Origin: Actinomycetota bacterium
GTDB lineage: Bacteria; Actinomycetota; Thermoleophilia; RBG-16-64-13
Assembly: GCA_018830645.1 (NCBI GenBank)
Contig: JAHJSA010000077.1
Span: forward strand, 1-64,000
Length of the DNA: 64,000 nucleotides
Direction of reading: 5' to 3'
In this document: piece after piece, positions 1 to 10,247 of the stretch
Numbering within the stretch: the stretch's first letter is position 1
Layout of the letters: each line of letters opens with the position of its first letter
Notes under the pieces: model-generated
The model's database searches: none
The model's input: only the letters and a program-made list of their open reading frames with translations
What the model was told of the DNA's origin: nothing
Made by a program: the position numbers and the translations under genes

Positions 1-231
1 CGCGGGGGCGCCGGAGGGGTAGGCCTGCCGGGAGACCAGGATGGCGGTCTCGTAGCGGTCGGTGCCGGTGAGGGTGGTGTAGGCCGAAGCCGCTTCCGCC
101 CGCCCCGGCGCCGCCCAGACGGCCATCAGCGACGCGGTCAACGCCACGAAGGCGAGCAGAGCCCGCCGGCGCGCGCTTCGGCCGGCGCGCCCGAGTCGGT
201 CAGCCGACCTACCGTCCGAACTCGAAATCAC
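1..231 (-). CDS. cell wall-binding repeat 2 (CWB2) family secreted protein, N-terminal part, truncated by window edge
   Basis: Reverse-strand reading from GTG at 231: [77 protein letters not shown]; signal peptide followed by a GTDRYETAILVS CWB2 motif. Missing from the ORF track (GTG start, truncated). Confidence 0.75.
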   Translation of the reverse strand, partial: MISSSDGRSADRLGRAGRSARRRALLAFVALTASLMAVWAAPGRAEAASAYTTLTGTDRYETAILVSRQAYPSGAPA

Positions 232-255
232 ACCGTGTTCTCCTTCCGGAGACCT

Positions 256-1860
256 CTACCGAAGTCTCCTCAGGGCACTCTCTATGACACTCGACAGCCC
301 GACAAGCTCCACCGTCTGGATGTCGTCCCTATTGGTCGTGAGCTGCTCCTTGATGCAGGCGGGCACCCCAGTGGGCATTGTGAGCAGGAGGATGCCTCCT
401 TCTCTCGCCAGGTAGGGCCCCACGACGAGGGCGTCGGGGTAGTTCTCGCCCGTCGCCAGAGCCACGCGGGTGAACGAGAGGCCGCGGGTGACAGCGAACC
501 CGGCCACCAGCGCGCTGGTGTCGTAACGATCGGTGCCGATCTGGGTAACCACCTGCGCCACCGAATCCGGCGGCTTCACGTAGGTGCCCACGACCAGCGC
601 GAAGGTGGTGCCGAGCGACTCGATCTGAGCGGAGGTGACCTTGGGCAGCGGTCCTGCCTGCGGAGTGAGAAGGATGGCCCACCCTTTCTTCGCCGCCAGG
701 GGGGCGACGGACAGGGCGTCGGGGAAGTCGTCGCCGGACGCGAGTACGATCCTCTCGACCTTCCCGAGCTTCAACTTCAACTGCTCGGCGAGGAACGCGG
801 CGGTCTCGTAGCGGTTACGACCGCGCACGGTGATGATCTCTGCGTCGGGAAGCGCGCTCGCGATGCCCGGGCGCACTTCTGGAGGCAGTCCCACGAAGAA
901 CACCTTCCCGGGCTTCAAGCGAAGCAACTCTTCCTTCACCGAGTCGGTGAGACCCGACGAAGGGGTGAGTAGTACCGGGCCTCCGTAGGCGTAGGCCAGG
1001 GGTGCGGCGGCGAGAGCGTCGGGGAAGTTATCGCCCTTCACCACGCAGACCGCGGGAGCGCCATCGGGGAAGGCCTTCTTCGAGACGAGGATGGCGGTCT
1101 CGTATCGGTCCGTGCCGGTCATCGTCTGGAAATCCGGCGACCATTCGTTGAATAGAGGCGCGGCCATCAGGCTCGCATAGGGGTTGATGGGGTTGCCGTA
1201 TCCGCCGAGGTGGATCTCGAAGTGCAGGTGGCTCCCGGAGTCTTCAGCGTTTCCGCTGTCGCCCACCCACCCGATGAACTGACCCGCCGTCACTCGGCTC
1301 CCGTTCTTCAGGCCCGGGGCGTACGCGTTCTCAGCCCCGCCGAGCCCGTCGTCGGTGTCGGGGGCGCCTGGGTAGGCAGGCGGGGTGTCGTTGTTCAGGT
1401 GGATATAGAAGTAGACGTTGCCGTCGTCCCCGCGCAGCAGGATGTTGAAGTACGGCACCCCGTTGTACGTGGATTTCGTATACGGAGCGGTGTCGTTCAT
1501 CCAGTCGAGGACACCGTCGGCGACCGCGTAGATCGGGGTCATCTTCGGGGCCATGAGGTCGTTCCCGGCGTGGGTCCGCCCTCCGCTGCGGGGAGCACCC
1601 CAGGTGTCGGTCCACTTCGCCTTGTAGTCGAAGGGGAAGACGATGGGCACCACCGTTCCCGGCGACGTGGTCGCGAAGGTAACTGTTTCACCCGCGAACA
1701 CGGCGAAGCCGTCTTCGGCGCGCATCGCCGCAGGGTCGCCCGCGTCCGCCCAGGCCGCCCCACTCCAGGCGAGCACCGTTGTCACCGCTAGCACGCCTAC
1801 GGCAAGCCGGAGAAGACGCTTCTTATCGACTACGATGCGCGACAATCGATTCGCGTTCAT
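256..1860 (-). CDS. M23 family metallopeptidase with CWB2 cell wall-binding repeats
   Basis: Signal peptide, M23-like HAGNDLMAPK...GSHLHFEIHLGG, then three CWB2-like repeats (GTDRYETAILVSKKAFPDGAPAVCVVKGDNFPDALAAAPLA). Likely start MNANRLSR at 1860. Confidence 0.85.
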   Translation of the reverse strand: MNANRLSRIVVDKKRLLRLAVGVLAVTTVLAWSGAAWADAGDPAAMRAEDGFAVFAGETVTFATTSPGTVVPIVFPFDYKAKWTDTWGAPRSGGRTHAGNDLMAPKMTPIYAVADGVLDWMNDTAPYTKSTYNGVPYFNILLRGDDGNVYFYIHLNNDTPPAYPGAPDTDDGLGGAENAYAPGLKNGSRVTAGQFIGWVGDSGNAEDSGSHLHFEIHLGGYGNPINPYASLMAAPLFNEWSPDFQTMTGTDRYETAILVSKKAFPDGAPAVCVVKGDNFPDALAAAPLAYAYGGPVLLTPSSGLTDSVKEELLRLKPGKVFFVGLPPEVRPGIASALPDAEIITVRGRNRYETAAFLAEQLKLKLGKVERIVLASGDDFPDALSVAPLAAKKGWAILLTPQAGPLPKVTSAQIESLGTTFALVVGTYVKPPDSVAQVVTQIGTDRYDTSALVAGFAVTRGLSFTRVALATGENYPDALVVGPYLAREGGILLLTMPTGVPACIKEQLTTNRDDIQTVELVGLSSVIESALRRLR

Positions 1861-2115
1861 GACGACCATCCTGTTCAAGTTCTCTCTAGGAATCACGCTT
1901 CCTGCCCGAACACCCAGCTCGGCAGGTGTCGACCGGGCACAGACCTGCCTCCCTTCGAACGGGTCCGGGGGAGTCTGGGATACGAAGCCACCCTGTGTGG
2001 GCGCCAGATCGAGAGGGGCCGAGTAGCCGCGTCGAGCGACGTATCGCGGTGACGACATCGCGTGAGCGGACAGCGGCCCCGTGCGAATGGCGGCGACAGC
2101 CCGGCGCGGCCAGAG

Positions 2116-3717
2116 TCATTCCACCGGCCCGAGCCCCGGCTGCTCCCCGCGTCTCTTCCTCATGGTCATCAACATCTCTTTGAGTTCGGAGATCTCGGGC
2201 AGCCGACCTACCGCGGCCGCCGCCGCGTAGACCACCACGCCACCCGCCACCGCCGCTCCTACGCGTATCGCGAGCCCGAGGTCAGAGGGCGCGACGGTCC
2301 CGGCGAGACCCCTGTCGATGGCCCACACCGCCGCACTCATGACCAGCGACGCCGCCACGATGCGCCCGAAGGCGCGCATCAGCACGCCGATCCCCAAGGG
2401 GCCGATCTTCCGCCTCAAGAGATAGAGCAGCACCAAGAAGTTAGCGCTGAAGGCGATCGTGGTGCCGAGCGCCAGGCCCCCAACTCCCAAGAACCGCATG
2501 AGCACGATGGAGGCGCCCACGTTCAGCACCACCGCGCCGACGCTGATGCGGATCGGGGTCCGCGTGTCGTGGTACGCGTAGAACACCCTCGTCAAGATGT
2601 CACGCCCCGCGTAGGGGAAGAGGCCCATGGAGTAGAAGAGCAGCGCCCAGGCGGTGCGAGCCGTGTCCTCCGACGTGAACTCCCCGTGCTCGAACAGCAA
2701 CGAGATCACCGGAGTACGAAGGACGATGAGCCCAAGACTCGCCGGGATGAGCATGAAGGCGATGATGCGGAGCGAGAAACCGAGGTGGGTCTTAAGAAGC
2801 TCTGGCTCATCCTTGGCGACGTGCTCCGAGAGCAGCGGGAACAGCGGCACGGCGACCGCCGCGACCAGCAGGCCGAGCGGCAGATGGAACAGCTTCTCCG
2901 AGAAGCTCAGAGCCGATATCGACCCCGGCTCGAGGAAGCTGCCCAGCACCTGGTCGGCGAACGTGCTCGCCGCACCCACCCCGGAGCCCAGGAGGATGGG
3001 CCAGATCATGCCGCCCACCTGCCGGAGACCGGGATCCCGCCAGGCGATCGTCGCCCGGTACGGCAGGCCGCTCTTGGCCAGTTGCGGCACGAGCACGAGA
3101 AGGCACGCCGCCGCTCCCGCCGTGGTCGCGACAGCGAGGCCGGTGAGGCCCCACGCACGGGCCGAGGCCAGAAGGATGAACAGCGTCACCAGCGTGCCCA
3201 ACGACGTGGACACGGCGGGCAGGCCGAACCTGCGCATGGAGTTCAGCATGCCTGTGGCAAGGCCGGACAGTCCCGCGAAGACGATCAGGGGCATCAGGAT
3301 GCGGAACAGGTAGATGGCCCGCTCGGTGGTAGGAGCGTCGAACCCCGGGCCGATGAGCGGCACCAGCCACGGTGCGGCAACCACGCTGACCGCGGTGAAC
3401 GCAAGGAGCGCGAGGCCGGTGATGTTGAACATGCTCACCGTGAGACGCCACGCCTCCTCGCGCCTCCCGACCGCGTAGCGCTGCGTGAACACGGGGATGA
3501 GGCTGGCGGTGAGGGCCCCGGCGATCGACACCGAGACGAGCGTGGGCAGCCGGTTGGCCAAGAAGAACGCGTCGGTGTCCGCGCCCGCGCCGAAGTAGTA
3601 GGCGACGGCCAGATCGCGGGCGAGACCCAGGAAACGCCCGAGGACGGAAGCCGCCAGGATCAGGAGTGCGGCGCTCCGCAGCGTCGAGCGGAACCCATCC
3701 TCTCCTGAACCGACCAC
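2116..3717 (-). CDS. murJ: lipid II flippase MurJ/MviN family protein
   Basis: 533 aa polytopic protein, MviN-like AAAILSRFLGLARDLAVAYYFGAGADTDAFFLANRLP-type start. Confidence 0.85.
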   Translation of the reverse strand: MVGSGEDGFRSTLRSAALLILAASVLGRFLGLARDLAVAYYFGAGADTDAFFLANRLPTLVSVSIAGALTASLIPVFTQRYAVGRREEAWRLTVSMFNITGLALLAFTAVSVVAAPWLVPLIGPGFDAPTTERAIYLFRILMPLIVFAGLSGLATGMLNSMRRFGLPAVSTSLGTLVTLFILLASARAWGLTGLAVATTAGAAACLLVLVPQLAKSGLPYRATIAWRDPGLRQVGGMIWPILLGSGVGAASTFADQVLGSFLEPGSISALSFSEKLFHLPLGLLVAAVAVPLFPLLSEHVAKDEPELLKTHLGFSLRIIAFMLIPASLGLIVLRTPVISLLFEHGEFTSEDTARTAWALLFYSMGLFPYAGRDILTRVFYAYHDTRTPIRISVGAVVLNVGASIVLMRFLGVGGLALGTTIAFSANFLVLLYLLRRKIGPLGIGVLMRAFGRIVAASLVMSAAVWAIDRGLAGTVAPSDLGLAIRVGAAVAGGVVVYAAAAAVGRLPEISELKEMLMTMRKRRGEQPGLGPVE

Positions 3718-3765
3718 GTTCAGCGCCCCCGGGGGCCGCGCGGTTGGTGGTGGTCGGAGGTCATG

Positions 3766-5247
3766 TCACCGAGGGTGCGTCGGGCGAGCATGAGCAGGAG
3801 GGCCATTGGCCCATCTATGGTCGCTCACGACTTCATCTAGTAGCCTCGCAAAGCGCTCCGCAACCGCCACACGACTGAATTGATGGATCTGATCACGGGC
3901 CGGCCGCGACAGACGACCGGCTCGCCAAGCTTCGACCATCTCCAGTAGGCCTTCCGCAATTCGCTCAGAATCCTCTGGGTCCACCGTAGTGACTCCCCCG
4001 ATGTCGGATAGAAGCTCGGACAGATCGCCCACTCCCGCCAGCAGGAGGACGTGCTTGCGCCACCCAAGGTACTCGAACACCTTCCCAGGTATGCATCGCC
4101 CCCAATCCCCGCCTGGCTGAAGCACCAGAGTAGCGCCTGCGGCGGCTACCTGAGCCTGTGTCTCCTGGTGAGACAGAAACCCCGTGGCCCGCACCAGATC
4201 GGCAACCCCGTGGCTCTGCGCGAGCTCCTCCATCTCGGGGCCGGAGCCCACGAACACCACTTCGAGTCGCTGAGCCAGTCTGGGCTCCCTCTTCTTGGCA
4301 AGGGCGAGGCCGGTCATGAAATGCCGAGGGTCTCGGAGTCCATAGAACAACCCCGCATACACAATGCGCAGAACGGCATCGGTGCCGACGGGGCACGCGG
4401 ACGGCTGCTCCCCCCCGGAATCGGCTACCTCTGCCTGAGGTTCCGCCTGGTCGCAGGGCGAGAGCGCGTGGAGTGGAGTCTCGATGTCGTCCGGGTCGAA
4501 CCCGTTGTGAATGGTCACGACTCGTCGCAGACCCGGGTACCTCGAGGCGACTTCACGGGCGACCGACCCCGCCGTTGTCACAACTGCCGCCGCTCCGGGC
4601 AGGACTTTGGCTTCAAGGCGGATCACAAAACGCGCGTGAAGAGGGAACCGCGACCGCCGCTGGGGGTTTCCGACCCATGGATCCCTCAAGTCCACCACAT
4701 GGGGCACACCGAGTCTGCGCGCTATCTCGTTCCCGACTAGGTGCGCTGTGTGAGGCGGCCCCGAGGAAACGACCACCGTGGGCGGGCGGCTCTCAGCGTC
4801 TCGAATCGCCACCTTGACAGCCGATGGTACCCAGAGCCGCTGGTCGTCGGGTAGCCAGAGTCCGCGGAAGGCTCTGTAGAGCCTTCGAACGGAGTCACCG
4901 ATTTGCCCGACTCGCAGACTACGCGCACCCGGAGACAAGCTCGTCATCGGCCCCCGAGGTGAGTCCCTCCGTGAGCCGAACCGAGACCGCACATATCGCT
5001 CATGACGACGGCGCAGCCACTGCGCGACGCGCTCGGGTTCCAATGACCATGCGCGGATCACCGCAACCTGGGTCGGGATCTGTCTCTCTAAGACAGGATC
5101 GCGGCGGGGACTCGGAGGATCGGCCACAGTCAGTACGGTCACGTCCCACCCGAGACGCGGCAAGTACTTCGCCAGCTTGAGCGAACGCATGACGCCACCT
5201 CCTCCGGCTGGAGGGAAGTCGTACGCCACAAGAACAACCCTGGGCAT
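3766..5247 (-). CDS. glycosyltransferase, GT4-like
   Basis: MPRVVLVAYDFPPAGGGGVMRSLKLAKYLPRLGWDVTVLT... with C-terminal GT4-like GKVFEYLGWRKHVLLLAG. Confidence 0.8.
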   Translation of the reverse strand: MPRVVLVAYDFPPAGGGGVMRSLKLAKYLPRLGWDVTVLTVADPPSPRRDPVLERQIPTQVAVIRAWSLEPERVAQWLRRRHERYVRSRFGSRRDSPRGPMTSLSPGARSLRVGQIGDSVRRLYRAFRGLWLPDDQRLWVPSAVKVAIRDAESRPPTVVVSSGPPHTAHLVGNEIARRLGVPHVVDLRDPWVGNPQRRSRFPLHARFVIRLEAKVLPGAAAVVTTAGSVAREVASRYPGLRRVVTIHNGFDPDDIETPLHALSPCDQAEPQAEVADSGGEQPSACPVGTDAVLRIVYAGLFYGLRDPRHFMTGLALAKKREPRLAQRLEVVFVGSGPEMEELAQSHGVADLVRATGFLSHQETQAQVAAAGATLVLQPGGDWGRCIPGKVFEYLGWRKHVLLLAGVGDLSELLSDIGGVTTVDPEDSERIAEGLLEMVEAWRAGRLSRPARDQIHQFSRVAVAERFARLLDEVVSDHRWANGPPAHARPTHPR

Positions 5248-5441
5248 TCTTCTCCTCCACAGGCATAGAGGTCCTGGACGCCCACGAACGAGGCGTGTAA
5301 CGAGCGACCGCGCGTTGCCCGTTCGCAGCGTTCGTGCTGAATCGTATTCTACCTGAGCCGACGCGAGGGAGGCGGAGACACGCTTCCCCTCGAGTCATCC
5401 GACGAGATCCACTTTCGCCGAACGCCACCGCTTCCCTGGAA

Positions 5442-6617
5442 TCAGGACGCCTTGGCGACCCGGCTGAGCCACCCTGCCACTTCAGTGACGATGCGCTCTC
5501 CCGCGTGCCCATCCCAGAACTCGGGCCGGCGGGGCGTAGGTTCGGGGGACGCTGCCAGCGTCTCGTCTATCGCACGGGCGATGGCTTCCTCGTCTTCGGG
5601 ATCGACCAGCCGATTCGTACCTTGGGTCACCGTGACGGGTCGCTCCGTGTTCTTGCGCAGCGTGAGGCACGGTACTCCGAGGACCGTGGTCTCCTCCTGG
5701 ATGCCTCCTGAATCGGTGAGCACCAGGCGGGCCCCGGCGAGGAGAGCAAGGAAGTCGAGGTAGCCCAGGGGCTCCTCGAGTCGGAGACCCGGGTGCGCTT
5801 CAAGATCCGCGAGGAGTCCGAAGCGGGCGAGCCGTTCCCGTGTACGGGTGTGCACAGGAAAGATCAGGGGCAGCCGCTCCGCCGCGCGCGTGAGCACCCG
5901 GGCAAGCCGGTCGAGCCCGAAGCGCTCGTCGACGTTGGACGGCCGGTGCAGAGTGACCGCTCCGTAGCTGTGGCGCTCAAGGCCGCGGGCGGCGAGCGCT
6001 CCACCCGCGAGCGCCTGATCCCTGAACCGTTCCAGGCTGTCGATCATGGGATTGCCCACGAAGAAGACCTTGTCGCTGGGAATACCCTCAGCCGTCAGGT
6101 TCTCGTCGGCATCGCGGGAGGTGGTGAACAGGATGTCCGAGAGCTGGTCGGTAACGAGTCGGTTGAGCTCTTCGGGCATGGAACGGTCGCGGCTTCGGAG
6201 TCCAGCCTCGACGTGGGCTGTTGGGAGGCCGAGCTTGGCCGCCACCAGGGCCGCCGCCAGAGTCGAGTTCACGTCGCCCACCACCATGACCATGTCTGGT
6301 CGCTCCGCGAGCACGACCGACTCCAATGTGAGCATCACGCGGGCGGTCATCCCAGCGTGGCTGCCGGGACCCACCTCGAGGTAGTGGTCGGGCTTGGGCA
6401 GTCCGAGGTCGCGGAAGAAGATGCCGCTCATACGCTCGTCGTAGTGTTGGCCGGTGTGCACCAGCACCTGCTCGAAGCGGACGTCCACGGCGACGCCGGT
6501 TGCCCCAGCGGGAGCGGGGCGCTCGTTCCAGGCGTCCACCGCGGCCATGATGGGGGCCACCTTCATGAAGTTCGGCCGGGTGCCCACCACGTGGAGGAGT
6601 TTGAAGGTTCTGGTCAT
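5442..6617 (-). CDS. wecB: non-hydrolyzing UDP-N-acetylglucosamine 2-epimerase
   Basis: GTRPNFMKVAPIM..., HVEAGLRSRDRSMPEELNR, TDSGGIQEETTVLGVPCLTLRKNTERPVT. Confidence 0.88.
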   Translation of the reverse strand: MTRTFKLLHVVGTRPNFMKVAPIMAAVDAWNERPAPAGATGVAVDVRFEQVLVHTGQHYDERMSGIFFRDLGLPKPDHYLEVGPGSHAGMTARVMLTLESVVLAERPDMVMVVGDVNSTLAAALVAAKLGLPTAHVEAGLRSRDRSMPEELNRLVTDQLSDILFTTSRDADENLTAEGIPSDKVFFVGNPMIDSLERFRDQALAGGALAARGLERHSYGAVTLHRPSNVDERFGLDRLARVLTRAAERLPLIFPVHTRTRERLARFGLLADLEAHPGLRLEEPLGYLDFLALLAGARLVLTDSGGIQEETTVLGVPCLTLRKNTERPVTVTQGTNRLVDPEDEEAIARAIDETLAASPEPTPRRPEFWDGHAGERIVTEVAGWLSRVAKAS

Positions 6618-6650
6618 GAGGGTTTCGGTCGATGCGGGGCGGGGCGGGCC

Positions 6651-8003
6651 CTACCCACGCACCACCCGCGGCCCCCACTCGGGCTGCACCACGTCACGCG
6701 TGTCCACCACCAGCCGCACTCCCCCATAGAGCCTCGAATCCCGAAACTCCGCATGCGCCGTCGAGAGCACCACGCAGTCATAGGAGCCGAACTCCCGCGC
6801 GGATGGAGGGACCGACCTCAGCCCAAGCCGGTGCCTTCGCGTCTCCGGCGTCTCCGGGAAGTACGGATCGCAGTACGCCACCTTCGCCCCCCGCGCCTGC
6901 AGGAGTTCAATGATCTCGTACGACGGCGACTCCCGGTCGTCGTCGATGTCGGGCTTGTAGCTCAACCCCAGCACCAGCACCTTCGCGCCTTTGAGGCTCT
7001 TCCCCTCCTCGTTCAGGGCTTCTTGCACCTTTCCCACCACCCAGCGGGGCATACGGGTGTTCACCTCTCCGGCCAGGTCGATGAAGCGGGTCCACTCCCC
7101 GTACTCGGCCGCCTTCCAGGAGAGGTAGAAGGGATCGAGGGGGATGCAGTGACCCCCGAGTCCCGGGCCCGGGTAGAAGGCCTGGTAGCCGAAGGGCTTG
7201 GTCTTGGCGGCTTCGATCACCTCGTAGATGTCGATGCCCATGGGGTCGAAGGTCATCTTGAGTTCGTTGACCAGAGCGATGTTCACCGAGCGGTAGATGT
7301 TCTCGAGGAGCTTCGCGGCCTCGGCCACCCGGGAGGAGGAGAGCGCAACCACTCGGTCGACGGCGGCCCCGTAGAGGGCGGCGGCCACTTGGGTGCTCTC
7401 GGGGTTCACCCCACCTACCAGCTTGGGGATGGTACGGGTGGAGAAGTCGGGGTTGCCTGGGTCTTCGCGCTCGGGGCTGAAGGCCAGGAAGAAGTCGGAC
7501 GGGGTGCGCAGGCCACCGGCTTCGAGGAGCGGTTGGACCTCTTCGTCGGTGGTGCCGGGGTAGGTGGTGCTCTCGAGCACCACGAGCTGCCCGGGGTGCA
7601 GACGCGCCGCAATCTCCCGCGTGGTGTCGTGCACGAAGGAGAGGTCGGGCTCGCGGTGGCGGCCCAGGGGGGTCGGCACGCAGATGAGCACGGCGTCGCA
7701 CTTGGCGAGAAGACCGAAGTCGGAAGTGGCCTGGAAGAGGGGGCCGCCGTCGGGGTGCAGCGCGGCGCGGGCCTCGCCCACCCGCTCGGGGCCGATGTGG
7801 CGGATGTAGCTCTCGCCGCGGTTCAGGGCCTCGATCTTCACAGGGTCCACGTCGAACCCCACCACCGGGAAGCCGGCTTCTGCGAACACCAAGGCGAGCG
7901 GCAACCCCACGTAGCCCTGGCCGATGATGCCGATACGGGCGGTGCGCGCCTCGATGCGCGCGAGGAGGGTGGCGGTGTGGGGGGAGGGGGCTTGCTGACT
8001 CAT
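6651..8003 (-). CDS. nucleotide-sugar dehydrogenase (UDP-GlcNAc/UDP-ManNAc 6-dehydrogenase-like)
   Basis: Rossmann IGIIGQGYVGLPLALVFAEAGFPVVGFDVD; catalytic GPGLGGHCIPLDPFYL; C-terminal LGLSYKPDIDDDRESPSYEIIE. Confidence 0.88.
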   Translation of the reverse strand: MSQQAPSPHTATLLARIEARTARIGIIGQGYVGLPLALVFAEAGFPVVGFDVDPVKIEALNRGESYIRHIGPERVGEARAALHPDGGPLFQATSDFGLLAKCDAVLICVPTPLGRHREPDLSFVHDTTREIAARLHPGQLVVLESTTYPGTTDEEVQPLLEAGGLRTPSDFFLAFSPEREDPGNPDFSTRTIPKLVGGVNPESTQVAAALYGAAVDRVVALSSSRVAEAAKLLENIYRSVNIALVNELKMTFDPMGIDIYEVIEAAKTKPFGYQAFYPGPGLGGHCIPLDPFYLSWKAAEYGEWTRFIDLAGEVNTRMPRWVVGKVQEALNEEGKSLKGAKVLVLGLSYKPDIDDDRESPSYEIIELLQARGAKVAYCDPYFPETPETRRHRLGLRSVPPSAREFGSYDCVVLSTAHAEFRDSRLYGGVRLVVDTRDVVQPEWGPRVVRG

Positions 8004-10123
8004 TGGGCGCGCTCCTCGTCTGTCCAGGCCGCGCTACCGGTGCGCGGCCTATGGTAGTCGGAGGCCACGTCTGTGATCACCCGCCAGGCAAAGACCGGCA
8101 GCGCCACTTGCCGTCGCACCCTCTTCGGGTCCGTCGCCAATCTATATATCCATTCCAGGCCGAGTTCGCGGACCCTGTCGGGCGCACGACGAACGCGGCC
8201 AGACCACACGTCGAAGCTCCCCCCCACACCCAGCGCCGCTCCGACACCAAGGTCCCCCTTGTGCCGCTCAATGAACAATTCCTGTCGAGGAGCCCCGAGA
8301 GCCACGAGGAGAACGGCCGCCGCGGAAGCATTGATCGCCTCGACGATCTCCCGCTCCTCGTCCTCGCCGAAGTAGCCGTGCCTGCAGCCAACCACATGAA
8401 GACCAGGCATCCGGGCGCGCAGTGCGGCCGCGGCCTCTTTGGCGACTCCGGGCGAAGCGCCGAGAAGATAGACCGGAAGCTCCTCCTCTGCTGCCCCGGC
8501 GAGCACGCGCTCCGCGAGTTCGATGCCGGGCACGCGCTCCAAACCGCGCACTCCCCGCCGCTCGGCCGCCCACACCACGCCCACCCCGTCGGGGTAGCGT
8601 AGATCGGCAGCGAGAAGCGCTTCCGTGACCGCCGGGTCGTCCTGAGCCTTGACCGCCAGCTCTGGGTTGAAGGAGGTCGCGATGCGAGTGAGACCCGCCT
8701 CCCTCCCCGACAGTCTTCCCACGGCTCGGGTCCCGCCCGAACCGTCGGCGCGGCGCGCCCACCCGAGTACGGCAGCGGCCGCCGCCTCCAATCCGACCCG
8801 GTGCACTGGTAGACCGAGAACTGAGACTACATCTGGCTCGGCCCCTTCATGCGCGCTTGAACCCGGCTGATGCGAGCCCGAAGCGGACGCAGGACTCGAC
8901 TCTGACACCGGCGCACCGGCCTCACGATACAACTCGACGAATCGCGCCGCTGCTTGGAGGTGCGAGTGCTCGCGCACCACATACAAACGGGCTGCATCTG
9001 ACAACCTCCGACCTAGCTGGTGATCGTCGGCAATACGCAGGATTGCGGTAGCCAAGGCGACCGCGTCTGCCTCAGGCACCAAGAGCCCGTTCTCCCCGTC
9101 CTCGACCATTTCAGCCAGGCCGCCGACGGCGCCCGCGATCAGGGGCCGCCCGCAGGCCATGGCCTCCAGAGCCGAGAGCGAGGTCGCCTCTTCGACGTTG
9201 TCCGAGTGCACCGATGGCACCAAGACGATGTCGGCCAGACGGTAGAGTTCGAGGATGGCCTCCCGGCCCTGCCCTCCGAGCAAGCGCACCACGTTCTCGA
9301 GGCATTCCTCGCGGATAACGCGCTCGATTGCCGGCCGCTCTCCTCCGTCTCCCGCGTGTAGAAGCAGAAAGCGCTCTCTCTCCTGAGGATCCATGGAGGC
9401 CAGGGCGAGGGCCGGATACACGACGCCGTTCTTCTTGACCAGCCGCCGGGGACAGAAGAGAACCACCTTGCCGTCGGGCACGTCCCAGGCCGCCCTCGCC
9501 TCTCTGCGACCCTCGTCGCCCGGCGCGAAAGACGAGGTATCTATGAAGTTCATGAGTGAACTCGTCCGGGCCGCGCGCTCCGGCAAGATACGAAGTACGT
9601 GTTGGCGTAGCCTTGAATCCACGGTGATGACCGCATCCGCGAGACGCAGCGCGCGGAGTTCCGACTCCATGAGATAGGATCGTCCCGCCGTGGAGGCGGC
9701 GGAGTACCCTTCCGAGACCGACTCATACAGCGGGTACCCGTGAAGCGTCAGGACGAGCGGGATCCCGTGCCTATCAGCCAAGGTCCGTAGGGCAGGCACG
9801 GAATACACCTCCTGGACGTTGAGCACGTCCCAGGGCTCGCCGGCCTCGGCAGCGGTGTTCAACTCCCGCTGCGTAGCGGCTGCAAGCAGTCGGGCACGGA
9901 CAGTTGCCGCATACACCATCCCCCAGCCTCTACACGCGCGGTTCAAGGCGCCTGCCGGCCACACGATCCCCGCCGTGTTGGCGCCCGGAGGAAGAACATC
10001 GCTGAGATAGAGCACGAGTGAGGGGTGACCGTTCGCCTCCAAGCCGCTGGCCAGCATGGTCAGGTGCGTGCTCACACCCCCTATCTGGTCCCTGCTTCGA
10101 ATGGTAGGTATCAGAACCCTCAT
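8000..10123 (-). CDS. fusion: GT4 glycosyltransferase + WecG/TagA/CpsF (GT26) glycosyltransferase
   Basis: N-terminal GT4 (VPSVHSDNVEEATSLSALEAMACGRPLIAGAVGGLAEMVEDGENGLLV), low-complexity linker, then WecG-like SFNPELAVKAQDDPAVTEALLAADLRYPDGVGVVWAAERRG...GAPRQELFIERH. Confidence 0.85.
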   Translation of the reverse strand: MRVLIPTIRSRDQIGGVSTHLTMLASGLEANGHPSLVLYLSDVLPPGANTAGIVWPAGALNRACRGWGMVYAATVRARLLAAATQRELNTAAEAGEPWDVLNVQEVYSVPALRTLADRHGIPLVLTLHGYPLYESVSEGYSAASTAGRSYLMESELRALRLADAVITVDSRLRQHVLRILPERAARTSSLMNFIDTSSFAPGDEGRREARAAWDVPDGKVVLFCPRRLVKKNGVVYPALALASMDPQERERFLLLHAGDGGERPAIERVIREECLENVVRLLGGQGREAILELYRLADIVLVPSVHSDNVEEATSLSALEAMACGRPLIAGAVGGLAEMVEDGENGLLVPEADAVALATAILRIADDHQLGRRLSDAARLYVVREHSHLQAAARFVELYREAGAPVSESSPASASGSHQPGSSAHEGAEPDVVSVLGLPVHRVGLEAAAAAVLGWARRADGSGGTRAVGRLSGREAGLTRIATSFNPELAVKAQDDPAVTEALLAADLRYPDGVGVVWAAERRGVRGLERVPGIELAERVLAGAAEEELPVYLLGASPGVAKEAAAALRARMPGLHVVGCRHGYFGEDEEREIVEAINASAAAVLLVALGAPRQELFIERHKGDLGVGAALGVGGSFDVWSGRVRRAPDRVRELGLEWIYRLATDPKRVRRQVALPVFAWRVITDVASDYHRPRTGSAAWTDEERAQ

Positions 10124-10247
10124 GCTGTCTCCCGTGGAATAATGCTCGCTGTCGACAAGACGAGACTTCCCCGAGGAAGATGCGTCGCCGTGGTCGTTCG
10201 AATCCTCAGCTTCAGCTCCGTACCGGGCCTGACGCCGTTCCTCTTCG

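Noticed and set aside
235-972. Long ORFs antisense to confident genes (for example 235-972 +, 2062-3708 +, 5793-8057 +, 36653-38017 +, 38396-39877 +)
   Set aside because: High GC produces long open antisense frames. Their translations are Arg/His/Gly-rich low-complexity without family motifs, and the opposite strand encodes clear proteins.
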